A stretch of 16,931 bases of DNA, from the NCBI GenBank assembly GCA_023423605.1, contig JAFAFF010000039.1:1-16931 (forward strand), given 5' to 3'. The notes under the pieces are model-generated. The model saw nothing but the letters and a program-made list of their open reading frames with translations. It did not search any database and was not told where the DNA came from. Numbering within the stretch: position 1 is the first letter of the stretch; each line of letters opens with the position of its first letter. Source of the DNA: Pseudomonadota bacterium. GTDB lineage: Bacteria; Pseudomonadota; Gammaproteobacteria; Xanthomonadales; Xanthomonadaceae. Below, one piece after another: positions 8,983 through 15,285 of the stretch. Made by a program: the position numbers and the translations under genes.

Positions 8983-9187
8983 AGCCGGGCTCTGCCCGGC
9001 TGAAGCCTCACCGCGCAGCGGGGCAGAGCCCCGCTCTACGTATCCCGGTCGTGTAGCGCCGGGCTCTGCCCGGCTGGGGCCTCAGCGTGCAGCGGGGCAG
9101 AGCCCCGCTCTACATATCCCGGTCGTGTAGCGCCGGGCTCTGCCCGGCTGGGGCCTCACCGCGCAGCGGGGCAGAGCCCCGCTCTAC
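8979..9187. repeat. array of three 74-bp units of SMAG-type (GTAG) palindromes, six hairpins
   Basis: Three 61-bp elements (8979-9039, 9053-9113, 9127-9187) start with GTAG and end with CTAC, separated by 13-bp spacers with ATCCCGGTCGT in common, giving an exact 74-bp period. Each has two hairpins. In unit 1 they are AGCCGGGC-TCT-GCCCGGCT (8983-9001) and AGCGGGGC-AGA-GCCCCGCT (9017-9035). In units 2 and 3 the first base of the left stem is C, leaving a mismatch. The two hairpins of a unit are in opposite orientation, i.e. a dimer of GTAG elements as known for SMAG sequences of Stenotrophomonas maltophilia. The array fills the gap between convergent chpC and rsmE and may act as a bidirectional terminator or RNA-stability element (inference). 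There is no T-tract. Confidence 0.9.
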
Positions 9188-9204
9188 ATGGCCCGGCTCA
9201 CGGT

Positions 9205-9942
9205 TCAACCCATATCGCCCAGGCGTGCCTGCAGCGCTGCTATCGCGGCCAGCCCGGCGGTTTCCGTGCGCAGGATGCGCGGGCCCAGTTGCAGCCCTTC
9301 GAATCCGGCGGCTGCCAGCTGTGCGCGGTCGCGGGGCGACCAGCCACCTTCCGGCCCGATGGCGATGACGATGCCGCCCGCTGGCGTGGATTCCAGGGTG
9401 GCCAGGCGGTGCGTGCCCTGCGGATCCAGGGTCAGCCGCAGCGTTTCGGCAGGAAGCGACGCCACGGCCTGGGCCAGCGGCAGCGGCGCGCCCACGGTCG
9501 GGATCACCGCACGTCCGGATTGTCCGCACGCCGACTGCACGACGTGGTTCCAGTGGGTCACGCGCTTTTCCGCGCGGGCACCAGCCAGTTTTACTTCGGT
9601 GCGTTCGGCGTTCACCGGTACGATCGCCCGCACGCCCAGCTCGGTGGCCTTCTGCAGGATCAGGTCCATCTTTTCGCCCCGGGCCACGCCCTGCAGCAGG
9701 GTCATGTGCAGGCTGGATTCATTCGCCAGCGGCACGGCCTGGTCCACGCGCACCTGCACCTCGCGTTTGCCCACGGCCACCAGGGTGGCCGGGTAATCGT
9801 TGCCGTCGCCATTGAACAGTACACAGCCATCGCCTTCCTGCAGCCGCATGACGCGCACCAGGTGGTTGGCGGTTTCTTCGGGCAGGGCAAGCGTCTGGCC
9901 CGCCTGCAGGGCAAGCGGAACCGGACAGCGGGTCACGCGCAT
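9205..9942 (-). CDS. rsmE: RsmE, 16S rRNA m3U1498 methyltransferase
   Basis: A 245-aa SPOUT-class methyltransferase that uses S-adenosylmethionine to methylate N3 of U1498 in 16S rRNA of the small subunit. The N-terminal PUA-like RNA-binding part covers about residues 1-70 (HLVRVMRLQEGD). The C-terminal trefoil-knot domain carries ARGEKMDLILQKATELGV (88-105), IGPEGGWS (195-202) and LGPRILRTETA (219-229), all hallmarks of RsmE. Length is normal for the family. The ATG at 9942 is preceded by GGAG (9954-9951) at 8 nt. It is transcribed convergently with chpC, from which it is separated by the palindromic array, and divergently from nudE. A hairpin lies about 10 nt upstream of its ribosome-binding site. 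Confidence 0.96.
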   Translation of the reverse strand: MRVTRCPVPLALQAGQTLALPEETANHLVRVMRLQEGDGCVLFNGDGNDYPATLVAVGKREVQVRVDQAVPLANESSLHMTLLQGVARGEKMDLILQKATELGVRAIVPVNAERTEVKLAGARAEKRVTHWNHVVQSACGQSGRAVIPTVGAPLPLAQAVASLPAETLRLTLDPQGTHRLATLESTPAGGIVIAIGPEGGWSPRDRAQLAAAGFEGLQLGPRILRTETAGLAAIAALQARLGDMG

Positions 9943-9963
9943 GCGGAATTCTCCAGGATGGAT

Positions 9964-9984
9964 GCCGGCATCGTGTATGCCGGC
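9964..9984. repeat. perfect stem-loop upstream of rsmE
   Basis: GCCGGCAT (9964-9971), a 5-nt loop, and ATGCCGGC (9977-9984) form an 8-bp perfect stem. The left arm also belongs to a 12-bp palindrome, GATGCCGGCATC (9961-9972). It sits in the divergent rsmE/nudE region, 21 bp upstream of the rsmE ATG. It has no T-tract on either side, so a terminator is unlikely; a leader structure or a protein-binding site is possible. Confidence 0.5.
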
Positions 9985-10004
9985 GGTAGCGGAAGGACGG
10001 ATCG

Positions 10005-10047
10005 GGTTTCCGCAGGAACAGGGAAACCAGGCGCTTCCTGCGGGAAG
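10005..10047. repeat. cluster of overlapping inverted repeats in the rsmE/nudE divergent region
   Basis: Three complementary pairs overlap here: GGTTTCC (10005-10011) with GGAAACC (10022-10028); GCAGGAA (10012-10018) with TTCCTGC (10035-10041); and a local CTTCC-TGCG-GGAAG hairpin (10034-10047). The first two are interleaved like a pseudoknot and the last two are mutually exclusive. It lies upstream of a possible nudE promoter, and on the other strand would fall within a long rsmE leader. Function unknown; it could be operator-like or RNA-based. Confidence 0.4.
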
Positions 10048-10058
10048 GGGGGCGGGTC

Positions 10059-10067
10059 TGCTAGCAT
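10059..10067 (+). promoter_or_regulatory. possible extended -10 promoter element for nudE
   Basis: TGCTAGCAT matches an extended -10 (TGn plus TAGCAT at 10062-10067). No convincing -35 is seen. Transcription would begin near 10074, just ahead of an ATG at 10077. Confidence 0.3.
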
Positions 10068-10076
10068 TTCAGGCTC

Positions 10077-10133
10077 ATGAACACGTTGCTGCCTCCGTAC
10101 ATTCTATCGGCCCTGGCCGGGGTTACCGCATGA
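10077..10133 (+). CDS. possible 18-codon leader ORF overlapping nudE start
   Basis: ATG 10077 opens an 18-residue frame (MNTLLPPYILSALAGVTA) whose TGA (10131-10133) overlaps the nudE ATG as ATGA. There is no clear ribosome-binding site. If the -10 element at 10059-10067 is real, the transcript would start only about 3 nt before this ATG, making it a leaderless mini-ORF coupled to nudE. The peptide is hydrophobic, unlike random GC-rich frames, but short enough to be chance. Confidence 0.2.
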   Translation: MNTLLPPYILSALAGVTA

Positions 10134-10681
10134 GCCGTCCGCTGCCCATCATCCACCGCATCACCGATGAGGAGAACGGGCCGTTCAAGCGCCAGCACCT
10201 GGACCTCGAATTCTCCAATGGCGAACGCCGCGTTTTCCAGCGCCTGGTCGGCAGCGGGCACGGTGCGGTGGTGGTGGTGCCCATGCTCGATGCGGAAACC
10301 GTCCTGCTGGTGCGCGAGTACGCCGCCGGCATGCATCGTTATGAACTGGGGCTGGTAAAGGGTCGTATCGACGCCGGCGAGACACCGGAACAGGCCGCCG
10401 ACCGCGAGCTGAAGGAAGAGGCCGGCTACGGTGCCCGCCGCGTGGATGTGCTGAGGGCGATGACGCTGGCGCCGACCTACATGAGCCACCAGTCCTGGTT
10501 GGTGGTGGCCCGTGATCTGTATCCGCAGCGGCTGCCAGGGGATGAGCCCGAGGAGCTGGAAGTGGTGCCGTGGAAGCTTGCCGAGCTGGACCAGTTGATG
10601 CTGCGCGATGATTTTTCCGAAGGCCGTTCGCTGGCCGCACTGTTCATAGCGCGCCAGTGGCTGGAGCGGGGCGCGCGATGA
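10130..10681 (+). CDS. nudE: NudE, Nudix hydrolase of ADP-linked compounds
   Basis: A 183-aa cytoplasmic Nudix enzyme. NudE of E. coli hydrolyses ADP-ribose, NADH and diadenosine polyphosphates to AMP plus the remaining nucleotide or sugar phosphate, using Mg2+. A perfect Nudix box (G x5 E x7 RELxEExG) lies at residues 78-100, with the metal-binding REL-KEE at 92-97. The segments LDLEFSNGERRV (24-35), REYAAG (62-67), MTLAPTYMS (111-119) and LYPQRLPGDEPE (130-141) match NudE as I remember it, and the length is normal. The start ATG 10130 gives an N-terminus like NudE; the ribosome-binding site is weak (GGGG at 10119-10122) and an upstream mini-ORF overlaps it. The open frame extends upstream to 9800 but into antisense rsmE. 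It is first in a run with cysQ, mazG and ynfA. Confidence 0.93.
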   Translation: MSRPLPIIHRITDEENGPFKRQHLDLEFSNGERRVFQRLVGSGHGAVVVVPMLDAETVLLVREYAAGMHRYELGLVKGRIDAGETPEQAADRELKEEAGYGARRVDVLRAMTLAPTYMSHQSWLVVARDLYPQRLPGDEPEELEVVPWKLAELDQLMLRDDFSEGRSLAALFIARQWLERGAR

Positions 10682-10725
10682 ACAGGACGAAACACCCCCG
10701 CGCCTGCCGGTCGCGGTCGCGATGA
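10678..10725 (+). CDS. possible 15-codon mini-ORF bridging nudE and cysQ
   Basis: The nudE stop is embedded in ATGA (10678-10681). That ATG opens a basic 15-residue frame (MNRTKHPRACRSRSR) ending in TGA 10723-10725, which in turn overlaps the cysQ ATG at 10722. The whole 40-bp nudE-cysQ gap is thus spanned by one frame with ATGA at both ends. cysQ has no good ribosome-binding site of its own, so a role in translational reinitiation is plausible. Chance cannot be excluded at this length. Confidence 0.25.
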   Translation: MNRTKHPRACRSRSR

Positions 10726-11549
10726 CCCACGTCCGCATCACCAGCGACCTGCGCGAGACGGTCATCGCCATCGCCCAGGACGCGGCAGCTGCCATCATGC
10801 AGGTCTATGCGTCGGGCTTCGACGTGGTGCTGAAGGACGATGACAGCCCGGTGACTGCTGCCGACCTGGCCGCCAACCAGGTGATCCTCAATGGCTTGTC
10901 GCGCCTGACCCCGGACCTGCCGATCCTGTCCGAAGAATCGACCCTGGTGGACTGGGAGACCCGGCGTCACTGGGGGGCGTACTGGCTGGTGGACCCGCTT
11001 GATGGCACCCGCGAATTCGTCAAGCGCAACGGTGAGTTCAGCGTCAACATCGCCCTCATCTACCAGGGCGCGGCGACCTTCGGCGTGGTGCTTGCGCCGG
11101 CAAGCGGACTGGTCTGGCACGCCATGCGTGGCGAGCAGGCATTCCGCCGCCAGGGACTGCACGATACGGTCCTGCATACCCGGGTTCCCGCGCAGGCACC
11201 GCTGCGGGTGGCCGCCAGCCGTTCGCACCGTTCACCGCGGACCCAGGCACTGCTGCAGCGGATGGGTGACATCCAGACCGTGGCGCAGGGCTCATCGCTG
11301 AAGTTCTGCCGAATTGCCGAAGGCGATCTCGATGTCTATCCGCGGTTGGGGCCTACCAGCGAATGGGATACCGCCGCCGGCCAGTGCGTGCTGCATGCCG
11401 CTGGTGGCGCGGTGTTGTCCGCCACCAGCGGCAAGCCGTTCCGGTACAACCGGCGCGAGAGCCTGCTCAACGGCGATTTCATTGCGTTGGGCGATACCCG
11501 TCTGCCCTGGCGCGGCTGGATGGCGGACGATCACGAGGAGCAGCGATGA
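10722..11549 (+). CDS. cysQ: CysQ, 3'(2'),5'-bisphosphate nucleotidase
   Basis: A 275-aa Mg2+-dependent, Li+-sensitive phosphatase of the inositol monophosphatase superfamily. CysQ converts 3'-phosphoadenosine 5'-phosphate (pAp), a by-product of sulfate assimilation and acyl-carrier-protein activation, to AMP and phosphate. Metal and catalytic motifs are all present: DSPVTAAD (41-48), LSEES with E71/E72, WLVDPLDGTREF with D91 and D94 (88-99), and SEWDTAAG with D216 (213-220). The length is slightly above the E. coli enzyme (about 246 aa). The ATG at 10722 is the only available start in this frame before an upstream stop. The ribosome-binding site is poor, consistent with coupling to upstream translation. 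Its stop overlaps the mazG start as ATGA (11546-11549). Confidence 0.94.
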   Translation: MTHVRITSDLRETVIAIAQDAAAAIMQVYASGFDVVLKDDDSPVTAADLAANQVILNGLSRLTPDLPILSEESTLVDWETRRHWGAYWLVDPLDGTREFVKRNGEFSVNIALIYQGAATFGVVLAPASGLVWHAMRGEQAFRRQGLHDTVLHTRVPAQAPLRVAASRSHRSPRTQALLQRMGDIQTVAQGSSLKFCRIAEGDLDVYPRLGPTSEWDTAAGQCVLHAAGGAVLSATSGKPFRYNRRESLLNGDFIALGDTRLPWRGWMADDHEEQR

Positions 11550-12364
11550 GCGGAACCGACGCAGTGACCGAACTGGGCCGCCTGCTGGCGATCATGGCGC
11601 GCCTGCGTGACCCACGGGACGGCTGTCCCTGGGATCTGGAACAGAACTTCGCCACCATCGCCCCGTACACCATCGAAGAGGCCTACGAGGTTGCCGATGC
11701 CATCGACCGTGGTGACCTCGATGACCTGTGCGACGAACTGGGTGATCTGCTGCTGCAGGTGGTGTTCCATGCGCGCATGGCCGAAGAGCAGGGCGCGTTC
11801 GCCTTCGCCGACGTGGCCCGCGCGATCAGCGACAAGATGCAGCGCCGCCACCCGCACGTGTTCGCCGATGCCAGCGTGGACGATGCCGATGGCGTGATGC
11901 GCAACTGGGATGCGATCAAGCGCGCCGAGCGCGCCGCCAAGGGCGACCAGGACACCTCGGCACTGGCCGGTATCTCGCGTGGGCTGCCCGAATGGCAGCG
12001 CGCGGTGAAACTGCAGGCGCGTGCGGCCAAGGTCGGTTTCGACTGGCCAGGCCCGCTGCCGGTGCTGGACAAGGCGGCCGAGGAACTGCAGGAACTGCGC
12101 GAGGAATTCGAGCGCGGCGACGTCGCCGGCAACAAGGCGCGGCTGCAGGAAGAACTGGGTGACCTGCTGTTCGTCTGCGCCAACCTGGCGCGCCATGCCG
12201 ACATCGACCTGGGCGCGGCGCTGCGCGGTGCCAACCACAAGTTCGAGCGGCGCTTCCGGGCAATGGAAGCGCAGGCTGAAACGCAGGGCGACGCGTTGGC
12301 GGCGATGGACCTGGAGGCGCAGGAAGCGCTGTGGCAGCACGCCAAGGCGGCGGAGAAGGCATGA
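11546..12364 (+). CDS. mazG: MazG, nucleoside triphosphate pyrophosphohydrolase
   Basis: A 272-aa all-alpha NTP pyrophosphohydrolase that converts (d)NTPs to NMPs and pyrophosphate; in E. coli it also limits (p)ppGpp-linked effects of MazEF. It has two tandem MazG domains. The first has [15 protein letters not shown] helix I, CPWD (27-30), EExxE at 44-48 and DELGD at 63-67. The second has [20 protein letters not shown] and EELGDLLF. Length is close to E. coli MazG (263 aa). ATG 11546 has GAGGAG at 11535-11540, 5 nt upstream, and overlaps the cysQ stop by ATGA. The open frame upstream of it is a cysQ shadow. The stop overlaps the ynfA start (ATGA 12361-12364). Confidence 0.95.
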   Translation: MSGTDAVTELGRLLAIMARLRDPRDGCPWDLEQNFATIAPYTIEEAYEVADAIDRGDLDDLCDELGDLLLQVVFHARMAEEQGAFAFADVARAISDKMQRRHPHVFADASVDDADGVMRNWDAIKRAERAAKGDQDTSALAGISRGLPEWQRAVKLQARAAKVGFDWPGPLPVLDKAAEELQELREEFERGDVAGNKARLQEELGDLLFVCANLARHADIDLGAALRGANHKFERRFRAMEAQAETQGDALAAMDLEAQEALWQHAKAAEKA

Positions 12365-12687
12365 AGACGCTGGCCCTGTTCCTGCTGACCGCGCTGGCCG
12401 AGATCGCCGGCTGTTATCTGCCGTGGCTGTGGCTGCGCAAAGGCGGCAGCGTCTGGTTGCTGGTGCCGGCCGCCGCCAGCCTGGCATTGTTCGCCTGGCT
12501 GCTGACCCTGCACCCGACGGCCAGCGGCCGCGTGTATGCGGCCTACGGTGGCGTCTACATCGGCACCGCGCTGTTCTGGCTGTGGCTGGTCGATGGCATC
12601 CGTCCCAGCCGCTGGGATCTGCTGGGCGCCGCACTGTGCCTGGCCGGCATGGCGGTGATCATGTTCGGGCCGCGCCAGCCGGTGTGA
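12361..12687 (+). CDS. ynfA: YnfA/UPF0060 family small membrane protein
   Basis: A 108-aa inner-membrane protein, the same length as E. coli YnfA. It has four hydrophobic helices (about residues 4-23, 30-50, 60-79 and 84-103). Family-specific patterns are the [10 protein letters not shown] stretch near the N-terminus, [16 protein letters not shown] in the middle, [28 protein letters not shown] at the end (shown here only as motif order: DGIRP, DLLGA, FGPR). The family resembles small multidrug resistance (SMR) transporters and some members have been linked to drug efflux; the substrate here cannot be told. GGAG (12352-12355) lies 5 nt upstream of the ATG, and the start overlaps the mazG stop. 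It is the last gene of the nudE-cysQ-mazG-ynfA run and converges on the hydrolase pseudogene. Confidence 0.92.
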   Translation: MKTLALFLLTALAEIAGCYLPWLWLRKGGSVWLLVPAAASLALFAWLLTLHPTASGRVYAAYGGVYIGTALFWLWLVDGIRPSRWDLLGAALCLAGMAVIMFGPRQPV

Positions 12688-13957
12688 TGGCCTGGCGTTT
12701 CCGGAAAAACGCATGATGCCGATGTGATGGTCCCTGGTGCCGACGCGGCGTTACAGAAGGCTGCGACGGCATTTCCGCGCGGCGCCCTGCAGCCCAGCAT
12801 TTCCAGGTCGATCGCTTCGGCCATGCGCCGGTAGCCTTCGTCGTTCGGATGGAGATGATCCGGGTGATGTTGGCCGGCAGCGATTCCGGCTGCGTCGGGT
12901 CACGCAGCGCCGCATCGAAATCGACCACGCCATCGAATCCATTGTCGTTGCCGCGTGCCCACTGGTTGATCGACGCGCGGGTGGTCGCCGATACCGGCTC
13001 GTAGCGCTCCGAGCCACCGAATGGCGTCAGCGTGCCCAGCCAGGCGCGGATGCCGTGCGCATGCAACCGCGCGGCCACCTGCCGGTAGCCCAGCCGCATG
13101 TTCTGGTCGGTGCGACCGGGCAGCGGCTGCGCACCGCCACCATGACGGATGTCGTTGATGCCTTCGAACAGGATCACCTGGTCGGCATCGGCCACGGCGA
13201 TCACATCGCGGTCCAGGCGTGACAGCGCGCTGTGGCTGCGGCCATGGTCCAGCAGCTTGTTGCCGCTGATGCCCTGGTTGAGCACCACGAAGCGGTCCGG
13301 GCAGGCCTGCTGCAGGCGCTGCGCCAGGCGCTCCGGCCACTGGTTGAAGGAGCCGCGGGTGGCGGTCGCGCCTTCGGTGATCGAATCGCGCAGCGCGACG
13401 ATCACCTGCGGGCGCTCTTCGCGCTGTACCAGCACCGCCGAGAACACATTCTGCTGGTAGTTGACGCGTACCGTGTCGGCCACCTCATCCTGCCGGCCAT
13501 CGACCACGCGCACCACGGTGCGTCGCACTGCTGGCCGGGTCGGTTGCGGGAAATATGCCGTCACGCTGATCTCCTGCAACGCGCTGACCGCCAGCGGCAG
13601 CGGATCGCTCAGCAGCGCCGCGCCGACCGGCACGTCGATGGAACGGCGGCCATCGACGGTGACCGGCAGGGCCGCAGCGCTGCCGTCCTTCAGGCGCACG
13701 CGGATGTCCTGCACATGCAGCGGTGCATCGCCCAGTTCGTTGCTGATGCGCAGGCGCAGCGCCTGCCCCTTGCTGCCGACGCGGATGTCCTGGCGCACGG
13801 TCTGAGCGGCGAACTGTACCGGCGCATCCGCCGTACCGTCCTTGCGGTCGGGTGCGGGCGAAGCGGTCCAGGCGGTGACCCAGACCGGAGCGGCCTGGGT
13901 GGCGGGGGCAGCCACGGCAGCGCCGAGGGCCAGCGAAAGCAGGGTGATCCAGCGCAT
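12659..13957 (-). pseudogene. secreted SGNH/GDSL-family hydrolase, frameshifted before its catalytic Asp-His
   Basis: ATG 13957 starts a protein with a signal peptide (about 22 residues ending ATQA-AP), a beta-rich N-terminal part (to about 180), then an SGNH hydrolase domain: DSITEG with nucleophile S192, NQGISGN (228-233 region) with block II Gly, and GIND with block III Asn (N268). The usual GDS reads RDS (R190). After NIT (363-365) the frame is lost. A one-base loss in a C run (+ strand GGG 12862-12864) puts the expected block V, PDHLHPNDEGYRRMAEAIDLE, in the -1 frame, with D at 12860-12858 and H at 12851-12849. The present frame runs on to a stop at 12659, overlapping ynfA tail-to-tail; the original end was probably between about 12750 and 12810. 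Either a decaying gene or a sequencing error. Substrate unknown (such enzymes are esterases or acetylesterases). Confidence 0.8.
12695..12712. terminator. hairpin between convergent ynfA and hydrolase
   Basis: GCGTTT (12695-12700), a 6-nt loop and AAACGC (12707-12712) form a 6-bp stem just after the ynfA stop. There is no following T-tract, so it is at best a weak bidirectional terminator. It lies within the frameshifted extension of the hydrolase, which supports an original hydrolase stop before this point. Confidence 0.3.
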
Positions 13958-13976
13958 GGGCAGGTGTCCGCTCAGG

Positions 13977-14729
13977 TCAGGAGAAGCAGGTGCCGCCATT
14001 GACGTCCAGGTTCGCACCGGTGATGAAGGCCGCTGCATCCGAGGCCAGGAACAGCGCCGCATCGGCGGCTTCGTCCGGCACGCCCTGGCGGCGCAGCGGG
14101 GTGTTGCCGGCCACCGCGGTGCGCACTTCCGGCCTGGTGAATTCGTCATGGAAGCGGGTGGCGATCATGCCGCAGCACAGCGCGTTCACGCGGATGCCCT
14201 TCGGCCCCAGTTCCTTGGCCATCGCGCGGGTGAAGGTCATCACCGCCGCCTTGGCGGTGGCGTAGATCGACGCGCCCGGGCCACCGCCATCACGGCCGGC
14301 CTGCGACGCGAAATTGACGATGGCCGCGCCTTCGCCGATGTGCGGCACCACGGCGTGCGTGGTCAGGTAGGTGGAGGTCAGGTTCAGGTCCATCACGGTG
14401 TGGAAGAACGCCGGATCGATCTCGGCCAACGGGCGACGCTGCACCATGCCGCCGGCCACGTTCACCAGGAGGTCGATGCGCTCACCGAACGCGGCCTGGG
14501 TGGCGGCCACCAGACCGGCCACGGCGGTGGCATCGGTGACGTCGGCGCGGTGCACGATGGCCTGGCCACCGGCCGCCTGGATCTGCGCCAGCGTGTCCTG
14601 CGCGCTGGCTTCATCGTTGGCGTAGTTGATGCAGACGCGTGCGCCGGCAGCGGCCAGCTTGATCGAGACGGCACGGCCGATATCACGGCCACCACCGGTG
14701 ACGATGGCCACCTTGTCCTGGAACGACAT
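13977..14729 (-). CDS. short-chain dehydrogenase/reductase (SDR) oxidoreductase
   Basis: A 250-aa classical SDR, expected to be a cytoplasmic NAD(P)(H)-dependent oxidoreductase. It has the TGGGRDIG cofactor loop (11-18), a D-V-T motif at 63-65, NVAGG (90-94, usually NNAG), N116, catalytic S142, and Y156-K160 in YATAK. The end TGANLDVNGGTCFS is typical of FabG-like members. ATG 14729 is preceded by AAGGAG (14743-14738) at 8 nt. It sits 19 bp upstream of the hydrolase start and 45 bp downstream of the MFS stub, all on the same strand, suggesting a former operon. It is often named 3-oxoacyl-ACP reductase, but the transporter plus FadR-type regulator suggest a sugar or uronate reductase, for example of alginate monomer breakdown (inference, weak). 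The gene is intact, but its likely operon promoter has been lost. Confidence 0.9.
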   Translation of the reverse strand: MSFQDKVAIVTGGGRDIGRAVSIKLAAAGARVCINYANDEASAQDTLAQIQAAGGQAIVHRADVTDATAVAGLVAATQAAFGERIDLLVNVAGGMVQRRPLAEIDPAFFHTVMDLNLTSTYLTTHAVVPHIGEGAAIVNFASQAGRDGGGPGASIYATAKAAVMTFTRAMAKELGPKGIRVNALCCGMIATRFHDEFTRPEVRTAVAGNTPLRRQGVPDEAADAALFLASDAAAFITGANLDVNGGTCFS

Positions 14730-14774
14730 GCGGGAAACTCCTTGGTTGGCGGGGGAATGAAGGAAAGGGCAGGC

Positions 14775-15008
14775 TCAGCCGAGGCGACGGTCGAGCTTGT
14801 GGATCGGGCCCGTCCACCACCACAGCGCGGCCAGTGACAGCGGTACCAGCGCGGCAACGAGGATGAAGATCGGGGCGTAGGAATGGCGGGTCAGCACCGG
14901 CACCAGCCAGGTGGTGATCAACGTACCGGCCACGGCGGCCAGGCCACCCAGGCCGGCCAGCGTGCCGACCGAGCGGCCATCGAACAGATCACCGGGCAGG
15001 GTCTGGGG
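14775..15008 (-). pseudogene. C-terminal remnant of an MFS transporter
   Basis: The last 76 or so residues of a 12-helix major facilitator transporter, ending at TCA 14775-14777. Visible are QTLPGDLF, followed by GTLAGLGGLAAVAGTL, then two hydrophobic helices (TTWLVPVL, then YAPIFILVAALVPLSLAALWWW) and a short cytoplasmic tail. QTLPGDLF plus GxxAGLGG is typical of the loop and helix 10-11 region of hexuronate/anion-symporter type MFS proteins. Upstream of about 15005 the reading frame becomes Arg-rich antisense of the regulator remnant, so about four fifths of the transporter is missing. It cannot be functional. Confidence 0.82.
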
Positions 15009-15247
15009 TGACCGAGGTCTACGCCCGGGTCTGCCACGACGACGGCGCCAGCCGCGCCGACGAGCACATGGCGATCTTCGAAGCACTGCGCGCACGCGAC
15101 CCGATGGCCGCGCGCAACGCCATGCGCCACCACTTCCAGCGCCTGTTCGAGGCGATGCTGGAAGCGACCGAAAGCCAGGCCCTGGAGGAGATCCGGCGTC
15201 GCACGCAGCAGGACCGCGAGCGCTTCCTGGCCACGACCCGGATCTGA
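15008..15247 (+). pseudogene. C-terminal remnant of a FadR-type (GntR, FCD domain) regulator
   Basis: The frame from GTG 15008 encodes 79 residues that match the last third of an FCD ligand-binding domain: DEHMAIFEALRARDPMAARNAM (given as motifs DEH at 18-20, IFEALRARDP, AARNAM) and RHHF at 40-43. H20 and H41/H42 fit the conserved metal- or ligand-binding positions of FCD. The N-terminal winged helix and most of the FCD domain are missing, so it cannot bind DNA as a normal GntR protein. No ribosome-binding site precedes 15008. It abuts the MFS stub head-to-head, so the original genes were divergent, as is usual for a regulator and its target operon. Confidence 0.8.
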
Positions 15248-15285
15248 TCCTGCCGTTCCGGCGCGCCGTCGCGGCGTGCGCGCGC

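Noticed and set aside
8979..9187. CRISPR array
   Set aside because: The 13-bp spacers are nearly identical and the units are double hairpins with GTAG/CTAC ends, typical of SMAG/REP-type repeats and not of CRISPR.
9110..9529. - strand and + strand open frames over the repeat array and rsmE
   Set aside because: They read through the palindromes and are out of frame with rsmE, whose motifs are complete in its own frame.
14775..15095. 106-codon - strand ORF as a complete small membrane protein
   Set aside because: Only the part below about 15005 looks like an MFS C-terminus; the first 30 or so residues are Arg-rich antisense of the FCD remnant.
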